Shown piece after piece: positions 25,270-33,958 of a stretch of 64,000 nucleotides of DNA. The stretch covers positions 1-64,000 of the forward strand of contig JANSYP010000007.1 of assembly GCA_024742405.1 (NCBI GenBank), in the 5' to 3' direction. Position numbers and translations under genes: made by a program. The first letter of the stretch is position 1. Every line of letters begins with the position of its first letter. This stretch comes from Paracoccaceae bacterium. Lineage in GTDB: Bacteria > Pseudomonadota > Alphaproteobacteria > Rhodobacterales > Rhodobacteraceae. The notes below the pieces were generated by a model, which saw nothing but the letters and a program-made list of their open reading frames with translations, did no database searches and was not told the DNA's origin.

Positions 25270-26025
25270 TTGACCGAACCTTTGGTGAAAATGCGCGGGA
25301 TCACGAAGCGTTTCGGCGGTGTGACGGCGCTGTTGAATGTCGATCTCGACGCCTATGCCGGCGAGGTGCTCGCCATCGTGGGCGACAATGGCGCCGGGAA
25401 ATCGACGCTGATCAAGATCCTCACGGGCGTCTATCAGCCGACCGAGGGCGAGATTTTTCTCGACGGTGAACCGGTGTCTTTCGCGAGCCACGCCGAGGCC
25501 ATCGAGATGGGCATCGACGCGGTCTACCAGACATTGGCGTTGGCCGATCATCTCGATCCGGCGGCCAACATGTTCCTCGGCAATGAGCTGACGCGAACGG
25601 TGCTGGGGATGACCTTTCTCGACAACAAGCGGATGCGGGAGGAGACCGAACGCGTGCTGATGGAGCGTCTCGGCGTGAAACTCAAATCTCTCGATGCGCC
25701 GACCGAGAGCCTATCAGGCGGACAGCGCCAGGCGGTGGCGATCGCGCGCGCCGTCTATCACGATGGACTCCGTGTGCTGGTGATGGACGAACCCACGGCA
25801 GCGCTCGGGCCCCAGGAAACCGCCCGGACGCTCAAACTGATCCGAACGGTAAAAGAGCAGGGGCTGGCGGTTATTCTGATCAGCCATTCGCTCGATGATG
25901 TGTTCGAAGTGTCCGACAGGATCCATGTCCAGCGTCGCGGCCAGTGCGCGGGCGTCATCACCACCGCCGAGAGCAACACGCAAGAGGTCCTGGGCCTCAT
26001 TGTCGGTGCCGAGGAGGCAGCCTGA
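25270..26025 (+). CDS. sugar ABC transporter ATP-binding protein, single-domain (CUT2, FrcA-like)
   Basis: A 251-residue ATPase with one complete nucleotide-binding domain: Walker A GDNGAGKS, Q-loop YQTLAL, signature LSGGQRQAVAIARAV, Walker B LVMDEPTAAL and switch histidine in LISHSL. Unlike the double-domain ATPase at 21416 it is single, as in fructose importers of the FrcBCA type, where it would act as a homodimer. It starts with TTG at 25270 preceded by AAGGG. Its stop overlaps the permease start (TGATG). It is the first gene of the second importer; substrate unknown. Confidence 0.88.
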   Translation: MTEPLVKMRGITKRFGGVTALLNVDLDAYAGEVLAIVGDNGAGKSTLIKILTGVYQPTEGEIFLDGEPVSFASHAEAIEMGIDAVYQTLALADHLDPAANMFLGNELTRTVLGMTFLDNKRMREETERVLMERLGVKLKSLDAPTESLSGGQRQAVAIARAVYHDGLRVLVMDEPTAALGPQETARTLKLIRTVKEQGLAVILISHSLDDVFEVSDRIHVQRRGQCAGVITTAESNTQEVLGLIVGAEEAA

Positions 26026-27143
26026 TGACAACGGCAACCGCAACGCGACCGGTCAGCGAACGGCTTGAGCCCTACATCGCAATCATCGGCCCGCTGGTGA
26101 TGATCTTCGCGATCCTTCTCTTCATGGGCATCGTCGAACCTGCGCGCTACTTCCGCGCGTCGAACTTGAACCTGATCCTGCTGGACGCGGCGCTCTACAT
26201 GCCCATGGCGATGGCGATGACCTTTGTCATCACGCAGCGCGGAATCGACCTGTCGATAGGGTCGATGGCGGCGCTGTCGGCCATCATCATGGCGTTTCTG
26301 ATCAAACAGTACGGCTTTTCTGTCTATATCGCGGTACCCATCGCGATTGCGCTCGGGGCTCTGATGGGGCTGGTCAACGGGCTGATCATCACACGTCTCA
26401 AGGTCCCGGATCTGATCGGCACGCTGGCGATGGACCTCGTCTATCGCGGCTTCGCGCTGGTTTTGGCCAAGGGGTTGGTGCTCGCGCGCTTTCCGGACCT
26501 ATTGACCGAGATCGGGCGCGGCCAGATCCCGGGGTTCGTACCGATCCCGGTGCTGATCGGCACCGCGACGATGATCGCAGGTTACGTCCTTCTAACCCGC
26601 ACCTATTTCGGCCGCTACACGATCGCCATCGGTTCCAACCCCGAGGCCGCTGAACTGACCGGCATCTCGGTGAACCGGCACAAGGTCTATGCCTATGTGC
26701 TCTGCGGCGCCTGCGCGGCGCTCGGAGGGGTGATGCTGACCGGCAAGCTGAACGCGATCCAGGCGACCTCGGCGCCGTATTTCAATCTGCACGTCATCGC
26801 GGCTGTCGTGGTCGGGGGCACGTCGCTCTTTGGTGGGCGGGCCTCAATGCTCGGCTCCTTCGCGGGCGTCTTGCTGCTCAGCATGATGATCAACGCGCTG
26901 GTCACACTGCGGATAGAATTCTTCTGGCAGTCGGTCGCGTCTGGCGTGGTGATCGTCAGCTCTGTCGCTCTCTACGCGTGGATGCAGAAGAAGGACCGCG
27001 ACGGCGCGGGCGGCTGGTTTGCAGCGCTTCAGACGCCGGACGGGCAGAAAATGCTCCGCTTAAGCGCGGTGTTGATTGGTGTGCTGATCGCGCTTCTCGC
27101 GGTCGGCGCGATGTTCGCCGGAGACCCTAACCCGAGCGGATGA
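26025..27143 (+). CDS. sugar ABC transporter permease (CUT2, FrcC-like)
   Basis: A 372-residue membrane protein. The family stretch is MAMTFVITQRGIDLSIGSMA near residue 68, the ATPase-contact loop is TYFGRYTIAIGSNPEAAELT, and VVVGGTSLFGG marks the late helix region. About ten hydrophobic helices can be counted, including a C-terminal one (LSAVLIGVLIALLAVGAMFA) beyond a loop of about 30 residues, which makes it longer than a usual RbsC. It is coupled to the ATPase by a TGATG overlap and precedes its binding protein by 79 bases. Confidence 0.9.
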   Translation: MTTATATRPVSERLEPYIAIIGPLVMIFAILLFMGIVEPARYFRASNLNLILLDAALYMPMAMAMTFVITQRGIDLSIGSMAALSAIIMAFLIKQYGFSVYIAVPIAIALGALMGLVNGLIITRLKVPDLIGTLAMDLVYRGFALVLAKGLVLARFPDLLTEIGRGQIPGFVPIPVLIGTATMIAGYVLLTRTYFGRYTIAIGSNPEAAELTGISVNRHKVYAYVLCGACAALGGVMLTGKLNAIQATSAPYFNLHVIAAVVVGGTSLFGGRASMLGSFAGVLLLSMMINALVTLRIEFFWQSVASGVVIVSSVALYAWMQKKDRDGAGGWFAALQTPDGQKMLRLSAVLIGVLIALLAVGAMFAGDPNPSG

Positions 27144-27222
27144 TCGGCCAAGTCGCGAAACCAGGCGGACGGACAGAAGCCGCCGTCCGGGGTCGCTGAG
27201 AGAAAAACAGGGAGGACTGAAC

Positions 27223-28362
27223 ATGAAACTGATGATGACAAGCGGGCTCGTTGCGAGCCTGGCATTGGCCGGCGCGGCCGCCGCCGACGGGCACTTGCCG
27301 CTGAAGGAACTGCCCGATATCGCCGAGCGCGACTACTGGATGCCGGACGAGGTGAATGCCGATGGCAAGCTCGAAGCGCTGCAGGAGACCGTCGGCGCAG
27401 AAGCCGTGCCCTTTGCCGGTACGCTCGACAACCCGGTGCAGATCGCGCTGATTTACCCATCGGCCGACACGTCGGACTTCTGGGCGCGCAACTATCTGGC
27501 CATGACCAAGCGGCTGGACGAATTGGGCATCGCCTACGAGACCACGGAATTCGCGAGCCGCCAGATCGAGCATTCGCTTCAGGCGACCTATGCCAGCCAG
27601 GTGGAGCAGGACGCCGACCTCTACGACTACGTCATCTTCGGGCCGTCCGAGCTCGCGATCCAGGCCGACAATATCGACAAGCTGGCCGGCAATGACGGGT
27701 TCACGACCTATGTCTGGGCGTTCCACACGCCGCTCAAGGATCTCGAGAACCAGCCGGATGCGTGGTTCGATTTCTCATCGGGCGCCGGCGCGCTGGTGAT
27801 GTGCGGCTACATGCTCGGCCGTCTGGGCGAAGGCGTCACCATGGCGATGAACCGGGGCATTCCCGGGATCACAGACAATCAGCGGTCTGGCGATTTCAAG
27901 GCCTGCGTCGAGGACAAGGGAGGCTGGACCACGGCCTATGAGCACTATGGCGAGTACCAGAGCGAAGGCGGTTTCGAGGGCACGACGTTGATCATGCAAG
28001 CCTATCCCGAGGCCACGCTGATCCACAACGCGAACACCGCGATGGCGATGGGGTCGGTCGAGGCGCAGGTCGCGATGGGCAAGGAGAAGGAGATCTTTTC
28101 CACCGGCTGGGGCGGCACGGGGCTGGAGCTCGAAGCCATCCGCCGTGGTGAGCTCAACGCCACCCCGATGCGCATGGGCGACGATGTCGGTGCGGCCACG
28201 GCCGAGGCGATCAAGGCGGATCTTGAGGGCCGCGCCGACGAACTGCCGTTGGTGTTCCTCGGCCGTATCACGGTCGCCCATGACGAAATGAGCCTCGAGG
28301 AGATCGATGCGCTCGAACAGGAAGCATTCCGCTTCTCGGGTGTTGGCGCTCTCTCCCGCTGA
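27223..28362 (+). CDS. periplasmic sugar-binding protein of second CUT2 importer
   Basis: A 379-residue exported protein with signal peptide MKLMMTSGLVASLALAGAAA. After a leader of about 45 residues the mature domain starts with NPVQIALIYPSADTSDFWAR, the first strand of a Peripla_BP-type fold; other marks are DYVIFGPSELAIQ, TTYVWAFHTP and LIHNANTAMAMGSVEA, where ABC sugar-binding proteins place ligand contacts. A GGGAGGA ribosome-binding site precedes the ATG. It is the last gene of the tandem transporter block and ends in a strong hairpin. Confidence 0.85.
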   Translation: MKLMMTSGLVASLALAGAAAADGHLPLKELPDIAERDYWMPDEVNADGKLEALQETVGAEAVPFAGTLDNPVQIALIYPSADTSDFWARNYLAMTKRLDELGIAYETTEFASRQIEHSLQATYASQVEQDADLYDYVIFGPSELAIQADNIDKLAGNDGFTTYVWAFHTPLKDLENQPDAWFDFSSGAGALVMCGYMLGRLGEGVTMAMNRGIPGITDNQRSGDFKACVEDKGGWTTAYEHYGEYQSEGGFEGTTLIMQAYPEATLIHNANTAMAMGSVEAQVAMGKEKEIFSTGWGGTGLELEAIRRGELNATPMRMGDDVGAATAEAIKADLEGRADELPLVFLGRITVAHDEMSLEEIDALEQEAFRFSGVGALSR

Positions 28363-28368
28363 CACCGG

Positions 28369-28398
28369 AAGGGGCGCCGCGTCCTGGCGGCGCCCCTT
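28369..28398 (+). terminator. GC-rich hairpin ending the tandem transporter block
   Basis: Perfect 12-bp inverted repeat AAGGGGCGCCGC (28369-28380) and GCGGCGCCCCTT (28387-28398) with a 6-base loop, six bases behind the binding-protein stop. The stem ends in TT only, so termination may be partial, but position and strength fit a terminator before the next regulator gene. Confidence 0.75.
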
Positions 28399-28424
28399 GA
28401 ACTGCCGCAGGCGTTGCCACATGG

Positions 28425-28438
28425 TGTGACCGATAACA
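28425..28438. promoter_or_regulatory. operator-like site before the third LacI gene
   Basis: TGTGACCGATAACA differs by one base from TGTGACCGGTAACA at 29544-29557 behind the same gene. It lies 16 bases before the GTG start at 28455, which suggests that this LacI represses its own gene. Confidence 0.6.
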
Positions 28439-28454
28439 TGCTGTCGGATCGCAC

Positions 28455-29483
28455 GTGGCCAATTCTCAGAAATCACCGGTGACCATGCGTGACGTTGCGC
28501 GCGCGGCGGGCGTGTCGCGGATGACCGTCTCGCGGGCGCTGAAGGAAAACAGCCCCGTCTCCAAGGAAACCCGCGACCGCATTCTCAAGGTCGTGCGTGA
28601 CATGAACTACGTGCCCGACCAGATGGCCGGAAGCCTTACCACCAAGCGCTCCGGGTTTGTCGCGGTCCTGGTTCCGTCACTCAACAACCTGCACTTTGCT
28701 GAAACCGTTCAGGCGCTGAACGAAGAGCTCGAAGGCATCGGGCAGCAGATCCTGCTCGGCTACACCGACTATTCCGCCGAACGCGAGGAACGGTTGGTCG
28801 AGACCATGCTCCGGCGGCGCCCCGAAGCGATCGTGCTGTCCTATGACGGTCATTCGAGCCGCACCATCGACCTGCTCCGCGATGCGCAAGTGCCGGTGAT
28901 CGAGCTGTGGGAGAGGCCCGAGGCCCCGATCGGCCGCACGATCGGCTTTTCAAATCGGGACGCGGCCGAGCAAATGACCCGCGCCCTGATCGCGCAGGGC
29001 TATTGCAATATCGCCTTTCTGGGCGAGGAAGATGATGCCTGGACCCGCGGGGCGGCGCGACGGGCGGGCTATCTGACCGCGATGGAGGCCGCCGGGCTTT
29101 CGGTACACCGCGTTCTGCGCCTGGGCAAACCGCCCCTCTCTATCGAGGATGGTGCCGCTGCGGCGCAAGCGTTGCTCGAGACATATCCTGATACGGACTG
29201 CGTCTTTTGCGTTTCGGATGCGCCCGCCTTCGGAATGTTGTCCGCACTGTCCGCGATGGGAAAACATGTGCCCGATGATATCGGGGTTGCCGGTTTCGGG
29301 AATTTCGAAGTGTCCCGTTTTGCGACCCCCGCGATCACCACCGTTACGGTCGATCCAAGGCGCATTGGGCGTGTAACCGGACAGCTGCTTGCAGAGCTGC
29401 TGACGAGAGATGGCGCGATGAGTCCCCGCCACATCGCCGTCCGGGCCGAAGTCAGCCTTCGCGGTAGCACCAAATACCGGTAG
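28455..29483 (+). CDS. LacI-family repressor, gluconate-repressor type (third of three)
   Basis: A 342-residue regulator with helix-turn-helix TMRDVARAAGVSRMTVSRAL, nearly the same as in the first LacI (19245), and a sensor domain starting SGFVAVLVPSLNNLHFAETV. It starts with GTG. A single operator-like site lies just upstream and a perfect inverted pair lies between it and the CUT1 operon behind it, so it probably controls both itself and that operon. The shared recognition helix residues with the other two suggest overlapping operator recognition; the ligand is unknown. Confidence 0.88.
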   Translation: MANSQKSPVTMRDVARAAGVSRMTVSRALKENSPVSKETRDRILKVVRDMNYVPDQMAGSLTTKRSGFVAVLVPSLNNLHFAETVQALNEELEGIGQQILLGYTDYSAEREERLVETMLRRRPEAIVLSYDGHSSRTIDLLRDAQVPVIELWERPEAPIGRTIGFSNRDAAEQMTRALIAQGYCNIAFLGEEDDAWTRGAARRAGYLTAMEAAGLSVHRVLRLGKPPLSIEDGAAAAQALLETYPDTDCVFCVSDAPAFGMLSALSAMGKHVPDDIGVAGFGNFEVSRFATPAITTVTVDPRRIGRVTGQLLAELLTRDGAMSPRHIAVRAEVSLRGSTKYR

Positions 29484-29521
29484 TCGCGATTTCAAAGGTT
29501 TAGGAGAGTAGAAAACCTTTG

Positions 29522-29557
29522 TGTTACCGGTCACATATGTTAGTGTGACCGGTAACA
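29522..29557. promoter_or_regulatory. two inverted LacI-type operators before the CUT1 operon
   Basis: TGTTACCGGTCACA (29522-29535) and TGTGACCGGTAACA (29544-29557) are exact reverse complements of each other, 22 bp apart centre to centre, about two helical turns. They sit 20 bases before the ATG of the ATPase gene. The G/C change relative to GTTACCGGTAAC may give this repressor its own specificity. Confidence 0.75.
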
Positions 29558-29576
29558 AACGGGTTACGGGGGCGTT

Positions 29577-30665
29577 ATGCCGACAATCCACCTGGATCAT
29601 CTGATCAAGCGCTATGGCGATGTCGAAGTGCTGCACGGCATCGAGCTGGAGATGGCGGACCACGAGTTCACCGTGCTCGTCGGGCCCTCCGGGTGCGGGA
29701 AATCGACGACGCTCAGGATGGTCGCGGGGCTGGAGGATGTCTCGGACGGCGAGATCTATGTCGATGGCAAACCCGTCAGCCATCTGGAGCCGAAAGACCG
29801 CGATCTGGCGATGGTGTTTCAGGACTACGCGCTCTACCCGCACATGAACGTGGCGCAGAACATCTCTTTCGCGCTGCGGCTCGCCCGGCGGCCCAAGGCC
29901 GAGGTCGATGCCAAGGTCAAAGAGGTCGCCGCGACCGTCGGCCTGACGGAGTTTCTGCACCGCAAACCCGGCGCGCTCTCGGGCGGGCAGCGCCAGCGGG
30001 TCGCGATGGCGCGGGCCCTCGCCAAGGACAGCTCGATATTCCTGTTCGACGAACCGCTCTCGAATCTCGATGCGAAACTGCGCGGCCAGATGCGCGCCGA
30101 ACTCGCGGTGATGAGCCAGCGGGTCCAGAAAAACATGATCTACGTCACCCATGACCAGATCGAGGCAATGACGCTCGCCGACCGGATCGTGGTGATGCAT
30201 GGCGGCTATATCCAGCAGCAGGGCACGCCCGAGGAACTCTTCAAACATCCGGTGAACAAGTTCGTGGCCGGGTTCGTGGGCTCGCCGCCGATGAACTTTC
30301 TCCATGGCGACATCGAGGAGCGCGACGGCGCAACATTCGTCCATGGGGACGGGTTCGCGCTGAAGCTTGAAGGTGCGAAGGCCGAGGCCGCGCGCACGCA
30401 TACGCACCGTAATACCATTCTCGGCGTGCGTCCGTCCGACCTGCGCTTCGATCCCGAGGCGCCGTCCGAGACCGCGCTGACGCTCGACGTGATGGTCTCG
30501 GAGTATGTCGGCGCGCAATCGGTTCTGCTGTGCAAATGCGGCAGCGAGGACGTGATGGTCGAGCTCAATTCGGAAACGCCGGTTGCAATGGGCCAGACCC
30601 TGAAATTCGCCGTCAATCCGAACGGCGTTCATCTGTTCGACAGCGAAAACGAGACGGCGATTTAA
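29577..30665 (+). CDS. sugar ABC transporter ATP-binding protein (CUT1, MalK/UgpC type)
   Basis: A 362-residue cytosolic ATPase: Walker A GPSGCGKST near residue 38, Q-loop VFQDYALYPHMNV, signature LSGGQRQRVAMARAL, Walker B IFLFDEPLSNLD and switch histidine in YVTHDQIEA. The C-terminal 120 residues form the TOBE/OB regulatory domain (GVRPSDLRFD). It is the first gene of the CUT1 operon behind the inverted operators. Members serve di- and oligosaccharide, polyol or glycerol-phosphate importers; the substrate cannot be read. Confidence 0.92.
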   Translation: MPTIHLDHLIKRYGDVEVLHGIELEMADHEFTVLVGPSGCGKSTTLRMVAGLEDVSDGEIYVDGKPVSHLEPKDRDLAMVFQDYALYPHMNVAQNISFALRLARRPKAEVDAKVKEVAATVGLTEFLHRKPGALSGGQRQRVAMARALAKDSSIFLFDEPLSNLDAKLRGQMRAELAVMSQRVQKNMIYVTHDQIEAMTLADRIVVMHGGYIQQQGTPEELFKHPVNKFVAGFVGSPPMNFLHGDIEERDGATFVHGDGFALKLEGAKAEAARTHTHRNTILGVRPSDLRFDPEAPSETALTLDVMVSEYVGAQSVLLCKCGSEDVMVELNSETPVAMGQTLKFAVNPNGVHLFDSENETAI

Positions 30666-30697
30666 CGCGAGATCCAGAAATCCATGGGAGGAGTAAG

Positions 30698-32026
30698 ATG
30701 TTGAGATCCTTGAAGACGACGACGCTGGCGGGTGTGGCCGCGCTGCTGATGACCGGCACCGCGCTGGCCAACCCCTATGCCGACTATGAGGGCACGACGC
30801 TCATCGTGAACTTTCCCGCGCACCCGCACTACGACGCGGTGATGCGGATCCTGCCGGAGTTCACCAAGGAAACCGGCATTGAGGTCGAGGTCGACCAACT
30901 GCCCTACCTCAAGATGCGGGAGCGTCAGACGCTGGAGCTCGCTCAGGACGAGGGCGAGTATGACCTAATCGCCTATGTGGTCTTTTCCAAGGCCGACTAT
31001 GTCTATGCCGATCAGCTGGAAAACCTCGCCAAGTACTTCATGAACCCGCGGCTGGCCGACCCGAACTATGACGCGGACGATCTGATCGACGGCTATGTCT
31101 ACAACATCGGATTTGCCGGAGGGAGCAAAGGCTACCTCGAAGGCAAAACCGGATCGCTATTCGGTATTCCGTACGGTTCCGAAACCTCGGTTCTGGGCTA
31201 CCGCAAGGACATCTTCGAAAAGCACGGTCTCGAGGTCCCCGAGACCTACGACCAGCTTCTGGAACTGGCCTGCAAGATCCCCGAGCTGGAGCCGGGCATG
31301 GGCGGCGTCGCCTCCCGCGCGGCGTCTGGCCACCATGCGAGCCATGCCTTCCTGCTGCATCTCGCCCCGCTCGGCGGGCGGGTCTTCGACGACCAGTGGA
31401 ACCCGATCGTCAATAACGAAGAGGGCGTGAAGGCGGCCGAAGCGTTGAAGACGATCGTGGATTGCGGCCCCGAAGGCTCCAAAAGCTTCGGCTTCGGTGA
31501 GGCGCTCGGCGCTTTCCTGAACGGCGATACGGCGATGTTCCTCGATACCACGGTCGTGGCCGGGCAGATCGACGATCCGTCGAAATCCCAGGTCGTGGGC
31601 AAGGTCGGCTGGGCGCTGCACCCGATGGGTGCGCGCCGGGGCAGCCAGACCGGTGGGTTCGGCATCGGCATTCCGGCGAATGCGGAGAACAAGGAAGCGG
31701 CCTTTCTGCTGATGCAGTGGCTGACCTCCAAGCAGGGTGACAAGCTCGTCGCGCTCGCCGGCGGCAATCCCTCGCGCTTCTCGACCCACGCCGATGCCGA
31801 GGTGAACGAGAAGTTCCCCCACATGGCGACCTTTGGAGAGGCCCTGGAGCATGCCGATCCCGACTGGCGTCCGATCATCCCTGTCTGGGGCAAGATCAAC
31901 GCCGATCTCGGCACGACGCTCTCCAAGGTTCTGACCGAGGATCTGGACATCCAGGAAGGCCTTGACGGTGTTGCCGAACGCACCCGAGGCGTGATGGACG
32001 AGGCCGGCTACTACACCTGGAACTGA
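30698..32026 (+). CDS. extracellular solute-binding protein family 1 (CUT1)
   Basis: A 442-residue periplasmic receptor with signal peptide MLRSLKTTTLAGVAALLMTG and cleavage after ALA. The mature protein shows the family 1 layout: TLIVNFPAHPHYDAVMRILP, then YDLIAYVVFSKADYVYADQL and the segment GSLFGIPYGSETSVLGYRKD where the hinge and ligand pocket usually lie. The ATG at 30698 follows a GGGAGGAGT ribosome-binding site. It lies between the ATPase and the two permease genes. Length and layout resemble receptors for polyols or oligosaccharides. Confidence 0.9.
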   Translation: MLRSLKTTTLAGVAALLMTGTALANPYADYEGTTLIVNFPAHPHYDAVMRILPEFTKETGIEVEVDQLPYLKMRERQTLELAQDEGEYDLIAYVVFSKADYVYADQLENLAKYFMNPRLADPNYDADDLIDGYVYNIGFAGGSKGYLEGKTGSLFGIPYGSETSVLGYRKDIFEKHGLEVPETYDQLLELACKIPELEPGMGGVASRAASGHHASHAFLLHLAPLGGRVFDDQWNPIVNNEEGVKAAEALKTIVDCGPEGSKSFGFGEALGAFLNGDTAMFLDTTVVAGQIDDPSKSQVVGKVGWALHPMGARRGSQTGGFGIGIPANAENKEAAFLLMQWLTSKQGDKLVALAGGNPSRFSTHADAEVNEKFPHMATFGEALEHADPDWRPIIPVWGKINADLGTTLSKVLTEDLDIQEGLDGVAERTRGVMDEAGYYTWN

Positions 32027-32041
32027 CCTCCCGTTTCCAGG

Positions 32042-32071
32042 GCCGGGGCGTTACTGTCAGCGCGCCCCGGC
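32042..32071 (+). terminator. hairpin between binding-protein and permease genes
   Basis: GCCGGGGCG (32042-32050) pairs perfectly with CGCCCCGGC (32063-32071) over a 12-base loop, 15 bases behind the binding-protein stop and 36 before the permease start. No T-run follows, so it is better read as an attenuator or mRNA-stabilising structure favouring the receptor. Confidence 0.55.
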
Positions 32072-32107
32072 ATTCCTCCCTCCCGCGAACATCGGAAGGC
32101 GTACCCA

Positions 32108-33019
32108 ATGTCCATCGCCCGGGCCAACCGTCTCACGCCCTACTTCTTCATGGCGCCTGCCGTGGTCATCATGGCGATCGCCCTGCTTTATCCGCTGGGC
32201 TATATGGTCTGGGGCAGCTTCAAGGACTGGGACCCGAGCCAGTCCATCGGCGAGGCGGAGTTCGTCGGACTCAAGAACTACGTCACGCTCTGGAACGACC
32301 CGAATTTCTGGGAGAGCGCGTCGGTCACGCTCCGCTTCGCGTTCTTCGTCGTCAGTTTCGAGATGGTGCTCGGGGTCGGTCTGGCCCTGCTGCTCGACCG
32401 CAATATCCGCGGCATGTCCGTGCTTCGGACGATGTTCATCCTGCCGATGATGATCGCACCCGTCGTGGTCGGTCTGATGTGGCGCTACATGTACCACCCG
32501 ACGGTCGGAACCTTTAACCGGACGCTCGACAGTCTGGGGATTCCCGGCGTCGACTGGTTGGGCCAGCATGCGCTCACGAGCGTCATCATCGCCGATATCT
32601 GGCAGTGGACGCCCTTCATTTTCATTCTCGCGCTGGCCGCACTGCAATCGCTGCCGCGCTCCGCGCTGGAGGCCGCGCGCATCGACGGCGCCACCGCCTG
32701 GCAGCAGATCTGGTACATCAAGCTGCCGCTGATGATGCCCGTGCTGATCGTCACCGGACTCTTGCGCCTGATCGACGCCTTCAAGGTGCTCGAGGTGATC
32801 CTGGTGATGACCGAAGGGGGGCCGGGGCTTTCGACGGAGATTCTGGCGCTCCGGATCTCGCGGACGGCGACGGAGTTCCGGGAACTTGGCGTGGCGGCTG
32901 CGCTGTCCAACTATCTGTTGCTTATGCTGCTGGCCTTCACCTTGGGCATGTTCGGCTTCACGCGCTGGCAGGAGGCCCGTGCTGCCAAGATCCGCACCGC
33001 CGATGAGGAGGACGCCTGA
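32108..33019 (+). CDS. sugar ABC transporter permease 1 (CUT1, MalF/UgpA type)
   Basis: A 303-residue membrane protein with six helices, the first being FMAPAVVIMAIALLYPLGYM. The conserved cytoplasmic EAA loop is SALEAARIDGATAWQQIWYI followed by KLPLMMPVL, which docks on the ATPase. It overlaps the second permease gene by one base (TGATG). Confidence 0.92.
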   Translation: MSIARANRLTPYFFMAPAVVIMAIALLYPLGYMVWGSFKDWDPSQSIGEAEFVGLKNYVTLWNDPNFWESASVTLRFAFFVVSFEMVLGVGLALLLDRNIRGMSVLRTMFILPMMIAPVVVGLMWRYMYHPTVGTFNRTLDSLGIPGVDWLGQHALTSVIIADIWQWTPFIFILALAALQSLPRSALEAARIDGATAWQQIWYIKLPLMMPVLIVTGLLRLIDAFKVLEVILVMTEGGPGLSTEILALRISRTATEFRELGVAAALSNYLLLMLLAFTLGMFGFTRWQEARAAKIRTADEEDA

Positions 33020-33954
33020 TGAGCCAGGCCTACGAAAAGCAGAACCCGGCCTTCTACGCGCTCCTCGCGGCTCTGGTCTTCATGTCGGTCGGCCCGGTGC
33101 TGCTGATGTTCACCAACAGCTTCAAGCTTGATGTCGACATCACCTCCGGCACATCCGGGCTGCTGTTCTTTCCGACGATCCAGAACTACGAGACCGCGCT
33201 TTGCGACATCCTCTGGTACGAGCCGAAACATCTGGAGTTCTGCTCGCTCAAGTTCGGCGGAGCGTTCATCAACTCTCTGATCATTGCGCTGATCTCGACC
33301 TTTCTGACGCTGGTGATCGGGTGCATGGCGGCCTATGGTCTGGTCCGTTTCCGCTTCATGGGCCGCGATACCGTGTCCCTGACGACGCTGATGGTGCGCA
33401 TGGTGCCGCCGGCGGTGCTGCTCGTTCCGGTCTTCGGTCTTTGGAACAACGAGTTCTGCCTCGATCGGGACGGTCTGGTGGGCGGTGCCATTCGCGACAC
33501 GTTCGGAGGCCGCGGCGATGTCTGCCTGGCGGGCACCCACGCCGGCATCATCCTGGTCTATGTCGCGATGAACCTGCCCTTCGTGATCTGGATCCTGCAG
33601 AGCTTCATCATCCAGGTACCCAGGAGTCTCGAAGAAGCCGCCCGCGTCGACGGGGCCGGGCCTTTTCAGGTCTTCTTCAAGGTGGTGCTGCCGCTGATCA
33701 AGCCAGGGCTCGCCGCGGCTGCGATCTTTACCTTCCGCATCGCCTGGAACGAATACCTGCTCGCCTCGGCGCTCAGCGACCGGAACACGCGGACCGTCCC
33801 GATCCTCATCGTCAACAACATGAGCGAATTCAATGTCGAGTGGGGCGTGATCATGGCGACGGGCATGTTGTTGGCGATCCCTCCAATCATCTTCACGCTT
33901 TTTGCGTCCCGCCAGATCATCACCGGCATGACCGCGGGCGCCGTGAAAGGCTGA
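33019..33954 (+). CDS. sugar ABC transporter permease 2 (CUT1, MalG/UgpE type)
   Basis: A 311-residue membrane protein, partner of the preceding permease. The EAA loop is SLEEAARVDGAGPFQVFFKV followed by VLPLIKPGLA. Two regions are longer than in the usual MalG: a loop after the first helix (NYETALCDILWYEPKHLEF) and another after helix 3 (NNEFCLDRDGLVGGAIRDTF). Both contain cysteines (four in all), which could form disulfides in the periplasm. It ends four bases before the b561-like gene. Confidence 0.9.
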   Translation: MSQAYEKQNPAFYALLAALVFMSVGPVLLMFTNSFKLDVDITSGTSGLLFFPTIQNYETALCDILWYEPKHLEFCSLKFGGAFINSLIIALISTFLTLVIGCMAAYGLVRFRFMGRDTVSLTTLMVRMVPPAVLLVPVFGLWNNEFCLDRDGLVGGAIRDTFGGRGDVCLAGTHAGIILVYVAMNLPFVIWILQSFIIQVPRSLEEAARVDGAGPFQVFFKVVLPLIKPGLAAAAIFTFRIAWNEYLLASALSDRNTRTVPILIVNNMSEFNVEWGVIMATGMLLAIPPIIFTLFASRQIITGMTAGAVKG

Positions 33955-33958
33955 TCGG

